Positions 37,316 to 46,332 of a stretch of DNA of 64,000 bases are shown piece by piece. The translations under genes and the position numbers were made by a program. The DNA is taken from NCBI RefSeq assembly GCF_000519045.1, contig NZ_KI912532.1:1922001-1986000 (forward strand), given 5' to 3'. The notes beneath the pieces were generated by a model. It was not told the DNA's origin and did not search any database. It saw only the letters and a program-made list of their open reading frames with translations. This stretch comes from Dechloromonas agitata is5. Lineage in GTDB: Bacteria > Pseudomonadota > Gammaproteobacteria > Burkholderiales > Rhodocyclaceae. The stretch's first letter is position 1. Each line of letters starts with the position of its first letter.

Positions 37316-37939
37316 ATGACGACAGCCCTGTCTACGACCGCAGCCAAGGCGCCGCAAGCCGGGGTCGATCTGCTGCGCATCGTGCGCATCAATGAAGAGA
37401 TCAAGTCGGTGGTCAATGTCGCCTTCAAGATCAACATCATGGCCCTGAACGCCATTTTCCTGGCCAAGCGGGCCGGCGTCGCGGCGCGCGGCTTCGGCGT
37501 GCTGTCCAACGAATTGCGCGTCTTCTCTCAGGATCTGCGCGACTGCATGTCGTCGCTGACCAGCCTGGTGCATGGTTGCGTGAACGACGTATCGCTGATG
37601 CTGCAGGACATCCGCCATACCCGCCTGCTGCGTCATGCCGCCGAAATGACGAACGGTACCCGGATGGCCGAAGTGCTGGCGCGGCGGGAGCGCGAGAACG
37701 AGCGCCATGCCGCCAGCCTGGCCAGCCAGCGCAAGCAGCTCAAGCGGGCGCTGGAAGATGCCTTCCGGATGGTCGAACTGGGGGGCGTGCTGGCCAAGTC
37801 GGCCAAGATCGAGGCGGCCTACGGGCAGTCCTTCGCCGTGCCGCTCAGCCAGGTGTCCAGCGAATTCGACGGCATCGTCGAGGAAATCCGCGCCTCGCTC
37901 GAATCGCTGCGCCATTCGGCCTTTTTTGCCGGCCGCTAG
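37316..37939 (+). CDS. Small soluble MCP-hairpin-like protein
   Basis: 207 residues, no membrane helix. Residues ~25-70 resemble the tip of the methyl-accepting chemotaxis protein signalling hairpin (compare KINIMALNAIFLAKRAG and ARGFGVLSNELRVFSQ with the usual LALNA-IEAARAGE-GRGFAVVA-EVR pattern), but the conserved tip Glu residues are lost and the rest is coiled coil. The ATG at 37316 has AAGGCGAG upstream. It therefore looks like a degenerate or specialised receptor tip without sensor or membrane parts. The next gene, 39 bp away, encodes an ODP-like sensor fold. No name; the MCP relation is confident, the function is not. Confidence 0.65.
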   Translation: MTTALSTTAAKAPQAGVDLLRIVRINEEIKSVVNVAFKINIMALNAIFLAKRAGVAARGFGVLSNELRVFSQDLRDCMSSLTSLVHGCVNDVSLMLQDIRHTRLLRHAAEMTNGTRMAEVLARRERENERHAASLASQRKQLKRALEDAFRMVELGGVLAKSAKIEAAYGQSFAVPLSQVSSEFDGIVEEIRASLESLRHSAFFAGR

Positions 37940-37978
37940 GGGCGGCTTGCAGGACTACCTACCTTCGGGAGCAGATGT

Positions 37979-38719
37979 GTGAAAACGACCAAGACGATCT
38001 TTCAGGATGGTGACCACAAATGGATCGCCATCGTGCGCGATCCGGAAAAACCGAATTACCTAATCGATACCAATGAGTATCTGGTGGCGCATGGCGGCCA
38101 GGGGCTGCTGCTCGATCCGGGCGGCGCCGAGGTCTTCCCGGCCGTCTTCTCGGCCCTTTCGTCGGAGTTCGATCCCTCCGCGCTGGCCGGTATCTTCGCC
38201 TCGCACCAGGACCCGGACATCTGCTCGTCGCTTGCGCTGTGGCTGGAGTTCAACCCCGGCATGCGCTGTTACGTCAGCTGGCTGTGGAGCAGCTTCATCC
38301 CGCATTTCGGCGGCAATGCCGATACCTTCGTCAGCCTGCCCGACGAGGGTGCCGACATCTCGCTGAACGGCCTGCCGCTGCAGGCGGTGCCGGCGCATTA
38401 CCTGCACTCGTCGGGTAATTTCAATCTCTACGACAAGACCGCCAAGGTGCTGTTTTCCGGCGACATTGGCGCGGCATTGCTGCCGCCGGGCGAGGATGGG
38501 CTGTTCGTCGAGAACTTCGACAGGCACATCCGCCATGCCGAGGGATTCCATCGCCGCTGGATGGGCTCCAACGAAGCCAAGCGCCGCTGGTGCGAGCGTG
38601 TCGCGCAAATGGAGATCGACATGCTCTGCCCACAACACGGCGCCATCTACCAAGGGGCGGACGTCCAGCGCTTCATCAACTGGTTCGACGGCTTGCAGGT
38701 GGGTGTGGTCAACGGTTGA
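37979..38719 (+). CDS. ODP-like metallo-beta-lactamase-fold (diiron) protein
   Basis: 246 residues. Same fold as the lactamase domain of flavodiiron proteins: SHQDPDIC in the first metal-ligand loop, PAHYLHSSGNF, LFSGDIGAAL and CPQHGAIY carrying the later His and Asp ligands. The first loop reads HQDPDI rather than the HxExDH of NO/O2 reductases, and there is no flavodoxin domain. This fits the oxygen-binding diiron (ODP) sensor branch better than a catalytic reductase. GTG start with GGGAG upstream. Sits between an MCP-tip-like gene and a hemerythrin gene, which supports an oxygen/NO sensing role. Confidence 0.75.
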   Translation: MKTTKTIFQDGDHKWIAIVRDPEKPNYLIDTNEYLVAHGGQGLLLDPGGAEVFPAVFSALSSEFDPSALAGIFASHQDPDICSSLALWLEFNPGMRCYVSWLWSSFIPHFGGNADTFVSLPDEGADISLNGLPLQAVPAHYLHSSGNFNLYDKTAKVLFSGDIGAALLPPGEDGLFVENFDRHIRHAEGFHRRWMGSNEAKRRWCERVAQMEIDMLCPQHGAIYQGADVQRFINWFDGLQVGVVNG

Positions 38720-38851
38720 CCCGGTTTGCCCGGCAAAACCGTGTTGAGAGAATGGTTTTTGTTGCAGCAGATCGGTGATTTTGACAGTGGTCAAGGTGCG
38801 GTCATGGTTGCAGCACCGAAAATGCCCCCACTGTCCGCAAGTGAGAAAACC

Positions 38852-39298
38852 ATGACAACCATCCGAACTTTCATGACCGACGATCACCGTCGCTGCGACG
38901 ACTTCTTCGCCGAGGCCGAGCAGGCGATCGGCCAGAAGAACATCGCGGCGGCGCAGGCTGCCTTCGGCCATTTCCGCACTGCCGTGCTGGCCCACTTCGA
39001 TTGCGAGGAAAAAACCCTGTTCCCGACCTTCGAGGCGAAGACCGGCATGACCATGGGGCCGACCCAGGTCATGCGCATGGAGCACCAGCAGATGCGCGAC
39101 CTGCTCGACCAGGCGCAGGCCGCGATCATGGCCGGAGATGCCGAGGAGTACATGGGCCAGGCCGAGACCCTGCTGATCATGATGCAGCAGCACAACATGA
39201 AGGAGGAGAACATTCTCTACCCGATGTGCGACCAGCATCTGGAAGCCGAGCTGCCGGCCGTTCTCGAACGCCTGGAAACGGAAATTGGTGCCGAATGA
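38852..39298 (+). CDS. Hemerythrin domain protein
   Basis: 148 residues, four-helix bundle. Diiron ligands are visible as His in DDHRRCDDF, HFDCEEKTLFP (His and Glu), EHQQM and HNMKEENILYP. Binds O2 or NO, or serves in iron-sulfur repair. The ATG at 38852 begins MTTIRTFMTDDH; the upstream in-frame ATGs encode unrelated sequence. Stop overlaps the DUF2249 start (ATGA), indicating translational coupling. Confidence 0.92.
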   Translation: MTTIRTFMTDDHRRCDDFFAEAEQAIGQKNIAAAQAAFGHFRTAVLAHFDCEEKTLFPTFEAKTGMTMGPTQVMRMEHQQMRDLLDQAQAAIMAGDAEEYMGQAETLLIMMQQHNMKEENILYPMCDQHLEAELPAVLERLETEIGAE

Positions 39299-39522
39299 GC
39301 CACCCCAAGACTCCGCATGTCGTCGATGCCCGCTACATGGAGCCACCCGGCCCCTTCGAGGCGACCATGGAAATGCTCGACACCCTGAAGGACGGCGAGA
39401 AGATGCTGCTCCTGCTCTTCCGCGAACCGCACCCACTGTACCGGGTGTTGCGCCAGAACGGCCACAGCTACGAAACCGAACTGCTGCCCGACGGTACGTT
39501 CGAGATCCTGATTACCCGCTGA
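39295..39522 (+). CDS. DUF2249 domain protein
   Basis: 75 residues. Single DUF2249 domain (TusA-like small alpha/beta fold): DARYMEPPGPFEATMEML, LLLFREPHPLYRVL and a C-terminal GTFEILI. These proteins recur beside hemerythrins and NnrS/heme-copper-like membrane proteins in denitrifiers; biochemical role unknown. Overlaps the hemerythrin stop by 4 bp and ends 19 bp before the next gene. Confidence 0.88.
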   Translation: MSHPKTPHVVDARYMEPPGPFEATMEMLDTLKDGEKMLLLLFREPHPLYRVLRQNGHSYETELLPDGTFEILITR

Positions 39523-39541
39523 GGCGGAGAGCCCCGGGCGC

Positions 39542-40855
39542 GTGAACTCGTCGAAAGCCGTGCTGTCCTTCGAAAATGCGCCGCCCTTCGCGGCCCCCCT
39601 GCGGTTTTTCCTGACGGCGCCGCTGTTCGCCGTCCTGGCCGGCCTGCTGGTCATGATCGAGGGACCGGCCCTCTTCGCCTCGCGCTGGACGCCCGGGGCG
39701 CTGGCGGCCACCCATCTGCTCACCGTCGGCTTCATGCTGCAGGTCATGCTGGGTGCCCTGATCCAGATCCTGCCCGTTGTCGCCGGGGCCGACCTGCCCC
39801 GGCCGCTGGCCTTGGCCCGGGCCGTGCATGTTGGCCTGAGCGGCGGCGGCCTGTTGCTGGTCGTCGGCTTCTGGTTCGGGCAGCCCTGGGCGCTGGAAGG
39901 CGGGGGGCTGCTGCTCGGCGGAACGGCCAGCCTGTTCCTGGTCGCCATGCTGTTCGCCCTGCGCGGCGTGCCGTCGACCAGCCCGACCATCCGCGGTCTC
40001 AAGTTCGCGCTGCTCGGCCTGGCCTTCGTCGTCGCCCTCGGGCTGCTCATGGCGCTGGCCCTGGCCGAAGGCTGGGCCCTGCCCTTGCCGCTACTGGCCG
40101 ACCTGCATGCCGGCTGGGGTCTGGGCGGCTGGGCCGGCATCCTGCTCGCCGCGATGGCCTATGTCGTGGTGCCGATGTTCCAGCTGACGCCGGCTTATCC
40201 GGTCCGGCCCAGCTGGTGGTTTCCGCTTGCCGTGCTCGTTGCGCTGCTCGGCTGGAGTTGCGGCGTGGTCTTCGAACAGGCCTGGCTGGTACGGCTCAGC
40301 CAACTGCTGGCTGCGATTGCCGGCCTTGCCTTTGCCGGGCTGACCCTGCGTCTGCAGGCCCAGCGCCGCCGGGCCAAGGCCGATACCACCTACCGCTACT
40401 GGCAACTGGGCCTCTCGTCCAGCATTGCCGCCCTGCTCATGCTGGCCATCGCGGCGCTCTGGCCGGCGGCCAGCGAGTTGCCCGGGTGGACGATTGCCTT
40501 CGGCATCCTGATCGTTGTGGGCGGTTTCCTGCCCTTCATCATCGGCATGCTCTACAAGATCGTGCCTTTCCTGGCCTGGATGCACCTGCAGAACTACGGG
40601 GCGACCAGGGTCATGGCGCCGCCCATGCCCAAGCTGCTGCCGGATGTCGAGATCAATCGCCAGATGCAGGCGTACGGCGTCGCCTTCGTCCTGCTCCTGG
40701 CCGCCGTGCTGCTGCCCGACTGGCTGGGCCGCCTGGCCGGCCTGGCCTTTGCCGTCGCCAACGGCGGCCTGGCTTGGGTGCTCTACCGGGCGGTCGGGCG
40801 TTATCGGCAGGCCTGGCTGGACATGACCCTGAAACTGGCGATCAAGAAGCGCTGA
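39542..40855 (+). CDS. NnrS / oxidase subunit I-like multispanning membrane protein
   Basis: 437 residues with about 12 membrane helices. Several helices carry His in positions reminiscent of NnrS and of heme-copper oxidase subunit I (ATHLLTVGFMLQVMLG, ARAVHVGLSGG, DLHAGWGLGGW), suggesting heme binding. GTG start 19 bp after DUF2249. In denitrifiers such proteins are linked to NO stress tolerance; the cluster context agrees. It is not a complete oxidase, as no subunit II or cytochrome c domain is present. Confidence 0.8.
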   Translation: MNSSKAVLSFENAPPFAAPLRFFLTAPLFAVLAGLLVMIEGPALFASRWTPGALAATHLLTVGFMLQVMLGALIQILPVVAGADLPRPLALARAVHVGLSGGGLLLVVGFWFGQPWALEGGGLLLGGTASLFLVAMLFALRGVPSTSPTIRGLKFALLGLAFVVALGLLMALALAEGWALPLPLLADLHAGWGLGGWAGILLAAMAYVVVPMFQLTPAYPVRPSWWFPLAVLVALLGWSCGVVFEQAWLVRLSQLLAAIAGLAFAGLTLRLQAQRRRAKADTTYRYWQLGLSSSIAALLMLAIAALWPAASELPGWTIAFGILIVVGGFLPFIIGMLYKIVPFLAWMHLQNYGATRVMAPPMPKLLPDVEINRQMQAYGVAFVLLLAAVLLPDWLGRLAGLAFAVANGGLAWVLYRAVGRYRQAWLDMTLKLAIKKR

Positions 40856-40862
40856 GGCGACG

Positions 40863-41243
40863 ATGAGCTACCTTGCCCTCAAGCACCTGCACATCACCTG
40901 CGTCGTGCTCAGCGGCCTGGGTTTCTGCCTGCGCGGCTGGTGGATGCTGACCGAATCGGCGATGCGTCAGCATCGCCTGACCCGGATCTGGCCGCATTTC
41001 ATTGATACCACCTTGCTCGGCAGCGCGCTGATCATGGCCTGGATGAGCGGGCAATATCCCTTCGTCTTCGGCTGGCTGACCGCCAAGCTGTTCGGCCTGC
41101 TCGCCTACATCGGGCTCGGCGCCATGGCCCTGCGCCGGGGGCGGACGCGGGAAATCCGCCGGCGTTACTTCATGCTGGCGCTGCTCGCCTACGCCTACAT
41201 CGTCAGCGTCGCCTTGACGCGTAACCCGCTGATTCTGCTGTAA
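40863..41243 (+). CDS. SirB2 family membrane protein
   Basis: 126 residues, four membrane helices, with the family's ALKHLHITCVVLSG start, WPHFIDTTLLGSA and KLFGLLAYIGLG segments. Function unsettled in the family. Starts 7 bp after the NnrS-like gene and so closes the hemerythrin/DUF2249/NnrS cluster. Converges with the sigma-54 activator gene. Confidence 0.92.
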   Translation: MSYLALKHLHITCVVLSGLGFCLRGWWMLTESAMRQHRLTRIWPHFIDTTLLGSALIMAWMSGQYPFVFGWLTAKLFGLLAYIGLGAMALRRGRTREIRRRYFMLALLAYAYIVSVALTRNPLILL

Positions 41244-41323
41244 GGCGGATTTTTCACCCCGGTGCGGAGGAACGGCAACGGCAAAACGCGCTGGCCCTCC
41301 TTCCGCGCTCAGGTTTTTCGCTC

Positions 41324-43318
41324 CTACATCCGTCCCAGCTTGCGATACAGCGTATTGCGGCTGATGCCGAGCTGGCGGGCGGCTGAGGAGATGTTGCCCC
41401 CCGCCGCTTCGAGGGCGCGCAGGGCGGCTTGCCGGCTGATTGCGTCGAGGCTGCTGGCCCCTTCAAGCGGGGCAGCGGCCCAGGGGTCGAAGGCTGGTGC
41501 GCTGGCGGTGCTGCCGGCGCCGCCCAAGGGGGCCTCGAACAGCTCCTCCGGCAAGTGGGTTTCGGTGATCAGTGTTTCCGCGTCGTCGAGCAGGGCGATG
41601 GCGACGCGGATGACGTTGAACAGCTGGCGGATGTTGCCCGGCCAGGCATAGTGTTCCATGGCCTGCAGGGCACCCTCCGAGAAGCGGACCGGGTTGCCGC
41701 GTGAGGCGGTTTCCGCGGCAGCCAGCTTGCTGACCAGGGTACGGATATCGGTTCGTTCGCGCAGGGCGGGCAGGGTGACGCTCATGCCGTTCAGGCGGTA
41801 ATAAAGGTCTTCGCGGAAGGTGCCGCGGGCGACTTCCTCGCGCAGCTTGCGGTGGGTGGCGCAGACCAGCGAAATGTCGACCTGGATGGCGCGGGTGCTG
41901 CCGAGCGGCGTGACGCAGCGTTCCTGCAGCACGCGCAGCAGCCGGGCCTGCAGGTTGAGCGGCATGTCGCCGATTTCGTCGAGGAACAGGGTGCCGCCGT
42001 GCGCCTGCTGGATCTTGCCGGGGGCGCCTTCCTTGCGGGCTCCGGTGAAGGCGCCGCCCTGGTAGCCGAACAGTTCGGATTCGATCAGGGTTTCCGGAAT
42101 CGAGGCACAGTTCAGGGCGACGAAGGCCGAGTCGCGGCGCGGGCCGCTATTGTGGAAGGCCTTGGCGAACATTTCCTTGCCGGCGCCGGATTCGCCCTGG
42201 ATCAGGATCGGGATGTCGCGGCCGAGCATGCGGCGGGCGCGGTCGATGGCGGCCTGCAGGCGGCCGTCGCCCGTGTTCAGCGTGTCGAGCGTCAGTTTCG
42301 GGGTGCCGGCGCTTTCCGGGCGGCGGGCGGCCGGGCGGGCAGCCGGTATCTCATCGAAAACACGGCCGGCAACCGCCAGCGGCGGCAACTGGCCGCGCAA
42401 CTGAAGGTGGATCGCCTTGCCGTTGACGTGGATTTCGCAACTGCCTTGCGGGTTGTGGCGCAAGCGGTCGACGAGGGCCGACAGGTTGCTTTCGAAGACC
42501 ATCGAGAAATCACGGCGCACCGCGTCGACCTGGCGGATGCCGAGGATCTCGGTGCCGTTGCGGTTGATCGCCAGCACCTGGCCGTCCGGCGTCACGGCGG
42601 CCAGGCCTTCCTTCGGGCTGCCCAGGTAATCGGCCCGGGGGTGGAAGCAGACCAGGATGTCGCGGGCATGCACGGCTTCGAACAGGCGCTTTTCGACGAT
42701 GGCCGACGACAGGCGCACCAGGCCGAGGGTGTGGCGCTGGTGGCTGCGGTAGTCGCCGGAAATGTCGAGGACGCCGATCAGCCGGCCATCCGGCCCGAAG
42801 ATGGGGCTGGCGCAGCAGGTCAGGAAGCCGTTATGTTCCAGGAAATGCTCGCTGCCCAGTACCGAAACCGGGGTCTCTTCGAGCAGGGCGGTGCCGACGG
42901 CGTTGGTGCCGACAACGTTCTCGTCCCACGAGGCGCCGGCCGACAGGGCGACGCGGTCGGCCCGGCTGACGAAGTCGGCATCGCCCACTGTCTCGAGCAG
43001 CAGGCCATTGGCGTCGGCCAGGATGACCATGCTGCCCGAGTCGCGGATTTGCTCGAAAACATGTTCCATGATCGGCCGGCCCTGGATGAGCAGGCAGAGG
43101 TTGCGTTCCTGCTCGGTCTTCAGCGCGACGCGATCCATCGGCGACAGGACCGGGGTCAGTCCGGTGTCGCCCAGGCCGAAGCGCCGGCAGCGTTCCCAGG
43201 AGCGAATGATCAGCGGATCGACCAGGCCCTCGGGCACCAGGCCGCGGTCGAAAAAGAGCTGACGCGCCTGTTGCAGGCGTTCGCCGTGTACTTCGGCAAC
43301 TAATTGCATTTGTCCCAT
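41324..43318 (-). CDS. Sigma-54-dependent activator, AcoR-like
   Basis: 664 residues. N-terminal GAF sensor (about 60-210; [10 protein letters not shown] at its front is typical of AcoR), a PAS-like segment (about 235-300), then the AAA+ domain with Walker A GESGAGKE, the sigma-54 contact loop GAFTGAR and the sensor motif FREDLYYRL, and a Fis-type HTH at the C-terminus ([21 protein letters not shown] pattern). It should open RpoN promoters; the best candidates are those at 43517-43532 (pedF), 50525-50540 (exaC) and its own at 43419-43434. Start ATG has GGAGG 4 bp upstream. Likely inducers are alcohols or aldehydes, by context. Confidence 0.94.
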   Translation of the reverse strand: MGQMQLVAEVHGERLQQARQLFFDRGLVPEGLVDPLIIRSWERCRRFGLGDTGLTPVLSPMDRVALKTEQERNLCLLIQGRPIMEHVFEQIRDSGSMVILADANGLLLETVGDADFVSRADRVALSAGASWDENVVGTNAVGTALLEETPVSVLGSEHFLEHNGFLTCCASPIFGPDGRLIGVLDISGDYRSHQRHTLGLVRLSSAIVEKRLFEAVHARDILVCFHPRADYLGSPKEGLAAVTPDGQVLAINRNGTEILGIRQVDAVRRDFSMVFESNLSALVDRLRHNPQGSCEIHVNGKAIHLQLRGQLPPLAVAGRVFDEIPAARPAARRPESAGTPKLTLDTLNTGDGRLQAAIDRARRMLGRDIPILIQGESGAGKEMFAKAFHNSGPRRDSAFVALNCASIPETLIESELFGYQGGAFTGARKEGAPGKIQQAHGGTLFLDEIGDMPLNLQARLLRVLQERCVTPLGSTRAIQVDISLVCATHRKLREEVARGTFREDLYYRLNGMSVTLPALRERTDIRTLVSKLAAAETASRGNPVRFSEGALQAMEHYAWPGNIRQLFNVIRVAIALLDDAETLITETHLPEELFEAPLGGAGSTASAPAFDPWAAAPLEGASSLDAISRQAALRALEAAGGNISSAARQLGISRNTLYRKLGRM

Positions 43319-43354
43319 CTCTCCTCCGGGTGTCCCAGATTATTTTTGTTGTGT

Positions 43355-43371
43355 TGTTGCAAAACGTAACA
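43355..43371. promoter_or_regulatory. Candidate activator site (17-bp inverted repeat)
   Basis: TGTTGC-AAAAC-GTAACA: 6-5-6 inverted repeat with one mismatch. Same geometry as the repeats at 46333 and 50647. It is about 146 bp upstream of the pedF -24 box and within the leader of the activator gene, a normal enhancer distance. Confidence 0.5.
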
Positions 43372-43418
43372 CCTGCACTTTTTATCAGCAATGCAGCGAG
43401 CAGTGCGACCTTTGTTTG

Positions 43419-43434
43419 AGCAAACGGTGTGCCA
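43419..43434 (-). promoter_or_regulatory. Sigma-54 promoter toward the activator gene
   Basis: Minus strand TGGCAC-N5-TTGCT, a full match to the -24/-12 consensus with GG and GC 10 bases apart. It would start transcription near 43408, about 90 bp before the activator start codon, implying RpoN-dependent autoregulation. Confidence 0.7.
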
Positions 43435-43516
43435 GGTGTTCCGCAGACTTTTCATTTTCGTTCAATTTCTTCATGGGCGGCGCCAGATCGTGATTTTGAC
43501 GCGGCGGACGGTGTGC

Positions 43517-43532
43517 TGGCACAGGGATTGCA
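43517..43532 (+). promoter_or_regulatory. Sigma-54 promoter of the pedF operon
   Basis: TGGCAC-N5-TTGCA, a consensus -24/-12 element 48 bp before the pedF start codon and oriented toward it. The dedicated activator gene is divergent and adjacent. Confidence 0.85.
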
Positions 43533-43580
43533 GAAGCCTCCCCACAAAGGCAGTAACCCGAACCTAAACAAGGAGACATT

Positions 43581-44009
43581 GTGAAACACGCAACCCGTAC
43601 CCTCGGCGCCCTCGTCGCCGCCCTCGCCATCGGTATCGCCGCTCCCCAGGTCTTTGCGCACGGTGACGTCGTGCCGCAGGCGGTCGATACCACCGGCCTG
43701 AAGCAACTCGGCGCGGATTTCCTGCCGGCCAATCCGTATCGCAAGAATGCCACGGCGATCCGCATCGGCGATTCGGCCTACAACCAGAACTGTGCCCGCT
43801 GCCACGGCCTGGGCGGCGTTTCCGGCGGTATCGCCCCGGACCTGCGCTACCTGCCGCTCGGCGACGAGGGCGACGAAGTCTTCCTGCAGCGCATCCGCAA
43901 GGGTGCGGTGCGCGATGGCCGTGTCTACATGCCGCCCTTCGAGGGCATCCTGCCCCAGGAGGCGATGTGGGCGATCCGTGCCTGGCTGGAAACCGTCCAT
44001 GAAGAATGA
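43581..44009 (+). CDS. pedF: Cytochrome c PedF-like
   Basis: 142 residues. Signal peptide (about 1-26, ending QVFAHG) and one c-type heme site NCARCHG, with a Met-containing loop VYMPPFEGI as probable sixth ligand. It accepts electrons from periplasmic PQQ alcohol dehydrogenases in Pseudomonas (PedF) relatives. GTG start 5 bp after AAGGAG. First gene of a sigma-54 operon that also encodes a binding protein, a YVTN propeller and cytochrome b561. Confidence 0.9.
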   Translation: MKHATRTLGALVAALAIGIAAPQVFAHGDVVPQAVDTTGLKQLGADFLPANPYRKNATAIRIGDSAYNQNCARCHGLGGVSGGIAPDLRYLPLGDEGDEVFLQRIRKGAVRDGRVYMPPFEGILPQEAMWAIRAWLETVHEE

Positions 44010-44847
44010 TCGCCGCCTCTGGCTCAAGGCCCTCGTCAGCCTGCCACTCGCCACCGCCCTGCCGGCCTCGGCCAATGCCCTGGAAACCATTCACCAGCGT
44101 GGTCGCCTGCGGGTCGCCGTCTACAACGATTTTCCGCCCTATTCACTGGCCGGCGGCAAGGGGATCGATGCCGACATCGCCCGCGCCATTGCCGCCAAAC
44201 TGGGTGTGACGGCCGAAATCGTCGGCTACAACGCCGATGAGGACATGAACGACGATCTGCGCAACATGGTCTGGAAAGGCCATTACCTGGGCGCCCAGCC
44301 GTCGGACGTGATGATGCACGTACCGGTCGACGAATACCTGGCCAAGGCCAACGACAAGGTTCGCATCTTCGGCCCCTACCACCGTGAGAGCATCGCCCTG
44401 GCCCGCCTTCCGGAGCGGGTGCCGAAGGCACCCACCGGCTCCGCCGCCGTGGCCCTGGAAGTGTTCACCCGCGAGAAGATTGGCGTCGAGACCGCTTCGC
44501 TGGCCGATTCCTTCCTGCTTTCCGTACTCAATGGCCGCTTGCGTGAGAACGTCGTGCATTTCAAGACGGTTTCTGAGGCGACGAAGGCGATGAACGACGG
44601 CAAGGTGGCTGCCGTGATGGCCCAGCGTGCCGAACTGGAGGCCGCCTTGCAGGGGGATACCCGGGCAGTGATCGAGACGCCGCAGTTGCCCGAGCTCAAG
44701 GTCGATGGCTGGCCTCTTGGCATGGCGGTCAAGGCCGAGGAGATGGAACTGGCCAACGCGCTGGCTGCCGCCCTGGGCGAACTGAAGAAGGACGGCACCA
44801 TCGCCGCCATTTTCAAGCGTTACGGTATTTCCCATCAACCGGCCTGA
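43999..44847 (+). CDS. Quinoprotein-associated periplasmic binding protein (MxaJ/XoxJ-like)
   Basis: 282 residues. Signal peptide (about 1-27), then a type 2 solute-binding fold beginning IHQRGRLRVAVYNDFPPYS. Proteins of this branch (MxaJ, XoxJ, PedA-like) accompany PQQ dehydrogenases and are thought to help mature or activate them rather than feed a transporter; no ABC permease is nearby, which agrees. The ATG overlaps the pedF stop by 11 bp. Confidence 0.85.
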   Translation: MKNDRRLWLKALVSLPLATALPASANALETIHQRGRLRVAVYNDFPPYSLAGGKGIDADIARAIAAKLGVTAEIVGYNADEDMNDDLRNMVWKGHYLGAQPSDVMMHVPVDEYLAKANDKVRIFGPYHRESIALARLPERVPKAPTGSAAVALEVFTREKIGVETASLADSFLLSVLNGRLRENVVHFKTVSEATKAMNDGKVAAVMAQRAELEAALQGDTRAVIETPQLPELKVDGWPLGMAVKAEEMELANALAAALGELKKDGTIAAIFKRYGISHQPA

Positions 44848-44857
44848 GAGGTCCGTC

Positions 44858-45796
44858 ATGCATGCCATTTCCCTGCTCTGCGCCACCCTGCTGACACTGG
44901 CCGCCGCGCCGGCCCTGGCCGGGCCGCTGGCTTATGTGCCGAACGAGAAATCGGCCAGCGTCAGCGTCATCGATACCGCGACCGACCAGCGGCTGCGTGA
45001 CTTGCCGCTCGGTGAGCGGCCGCGTGGCATTGCCGCCGGTGGCGGCCTGCTCTATCTGACCGACGGCAAGACCGGCCAGTTGCTGGTGGTCGAGGCGGCG
45101 AGTGGCCGCTTGCTGCGTAGCATCGCGGTGGGTGCCTCGCCCGAGGGGGTGAGCCTGTCTCCGGACGGCCGTTGGCTCGCCGTGGCGGTCGAGGACGACA
45201 ACAGTGTCGTGCTGCTGACGGCGCCCGAGGGGCAGGTGGTGGCGCGCATCAAGGTGGATGGCAAGAATCCCGAGCATGCCGTGTTCAGCCCGGATGGCCG
45301 CTGGCTGCTGGTCAGCGCCGAAGAGGCGGAGCAGGTGGATGTCATCGAGGTGGCCGCCCGCCGCCAGGTGGCCAGCCTGCCGGTCGGCAAGCGGCCGCGC
45401 GGCATCGGCTTCCTGCCCGACGGCAGCCGGGCCTATGTGGCGAGCGAGGTGGCGGGCAAGGTGTACGCCATCGACGTGGCCAGGCATCAGGTGGTCGCCG
45501 AGATCGTCGCCGGCCAGTTCCCGAACGGTATCGCCGTGCAGCCGGATGGCCGACGGGTCTTCGTCTCGAATGGGCGCGATCCGTCGGTGATGGCGATCGA
45601 CGTAGCCAGCAACCGGGTCATCGCCACTATCGAAGTCGGCAAGCGGCCGTGGAACATGGCCATCACGCCGGACGGTCGCAAGTTGTACGTCGCCAACGGC
45701 CGTTCCGGCACGGTTTCGGTGATCGATACGGCCAGCCTGCGCAAGACCGGCGATATCGTGGTCGGCGAATTGCCCTGGGGAGTGGCCATCCCATGA
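44858..45796 (+). CDS. YVTN beta-propeller protein
   Basis: 312 residues, signal peptide (about 1-21, ending APALAG), followed by seven repeats of about 40 residues with the YVTN pattern (for example LAYVPNEKSASVSVIDTAT and LYVANGRSGTVSVIDTAS). Periplasmic. Such propellers are frequent in PQQ alcohol oxidation clusters, where their role is unproven. ATGA overlap with the cytochrome b561 gene shows co-translation. Confidence 0.9.
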   Translation: MHAISLLCATLLTLAAAPALAGPLAYVPNEKSASVSVIDTATDQRLRDLPLGERPRGIAAGGGLLYLTDGKTGQLLVVEAASGRLLRSIAVGASPEGVSLSPDGRWLAVAVEDDNSVVLLTAPEGQVVARIKVDGKNPEHAVFSPDGRWLLVSAEEAEQVDVIEVAARRQVASLPVGKRPRGIGFLPDGSRAYVASEVAGKVYAIDVARHQVVAEIVAGQFPNGIAVQPDGRRVFVSNGRDPSVMAIDVASNRVIATIEVGKRPWNMAITPDGRKLYVANGRSGTVSVIDTASLRKTGDIVVGELPWGVAIP

Positions 45797-46326
45797 ACGC
45801 GTCACGCTACACGCTGCCGGCCATCCTGCTGCACTGGGCGCAGGCGGTGATCGTGATCTGGCTGCTCTGGCTGGGCTGGACCATGGTCGATCTGCCCAAG
45901 GGGGCCGAGCGCAGCGCTGCCTATGGCCTGCATAAATCGCTGGGCCTGCTCATGCTGCTCGCGGTGGTCGTGCGGCTCGCCTGGCGGGCCGGGCACCCGC
46001 CGCCGGCGCAGCTGGCCGCTGGCTGGCAGGCGCGGCTGGCGACGGCGGTGCATCACCTGCTGTATGTTTTCCTGGTCTTGGCGCCGTTGGCCGGCTATTT
46101 TGCCTCCTCCTTCACGCCGTATCCGCTCAAATTCTTTGGGTTCGGCATTCCCAAGCTGGGTTGGCCGGACGAAGGGCTGAACGGTACTTTCAAGCTGTTT
46201 CACGTGGCATTCGTCTGGGGCGGCGCCGGCCTGATCGCCCTGCATGTTGCCGGCGCCTTGAAGCATCTCGTGCAGCGTGACGGCACGCTCGGCCGGATGT
46301 TGCCCGGCCGGTTGTTCAATAAATGA
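45793..46326 (+). CDS. Cytochrome b561 family protein
   Basis: 177 residues, four membrane helices with the heme-ligand type His in AILLHWAQA, YGLHKSLGLL, AVHHLLYVF and HVAFVWGGAGLIALHV. Likely di-heme inner-membrane protein passing electrons between the quinone pool and the periplasm. Last gene of the pedF operon. Two inverted repeats follow it (46333-46349 and 46407-46434). Confidence 0.92.
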   Translation: MNASRYTLPAILLHWAQAVIVIWLLWLGWTMVDLPKGAERSAAYGLHKSLGLLMLLAVVVRLAWRAGHPPPAQLAAGWQARLATAVHHLLYVFLVLAPLAGYFASSFTPYPLKFFGFGIPKLGWPDEGLNGTFKLFHVAFVWGGAGLIALHVAGALKHLVQRDGTLGRMLPGRLFNK

Positions 46327-46332
46327 ACAGAC

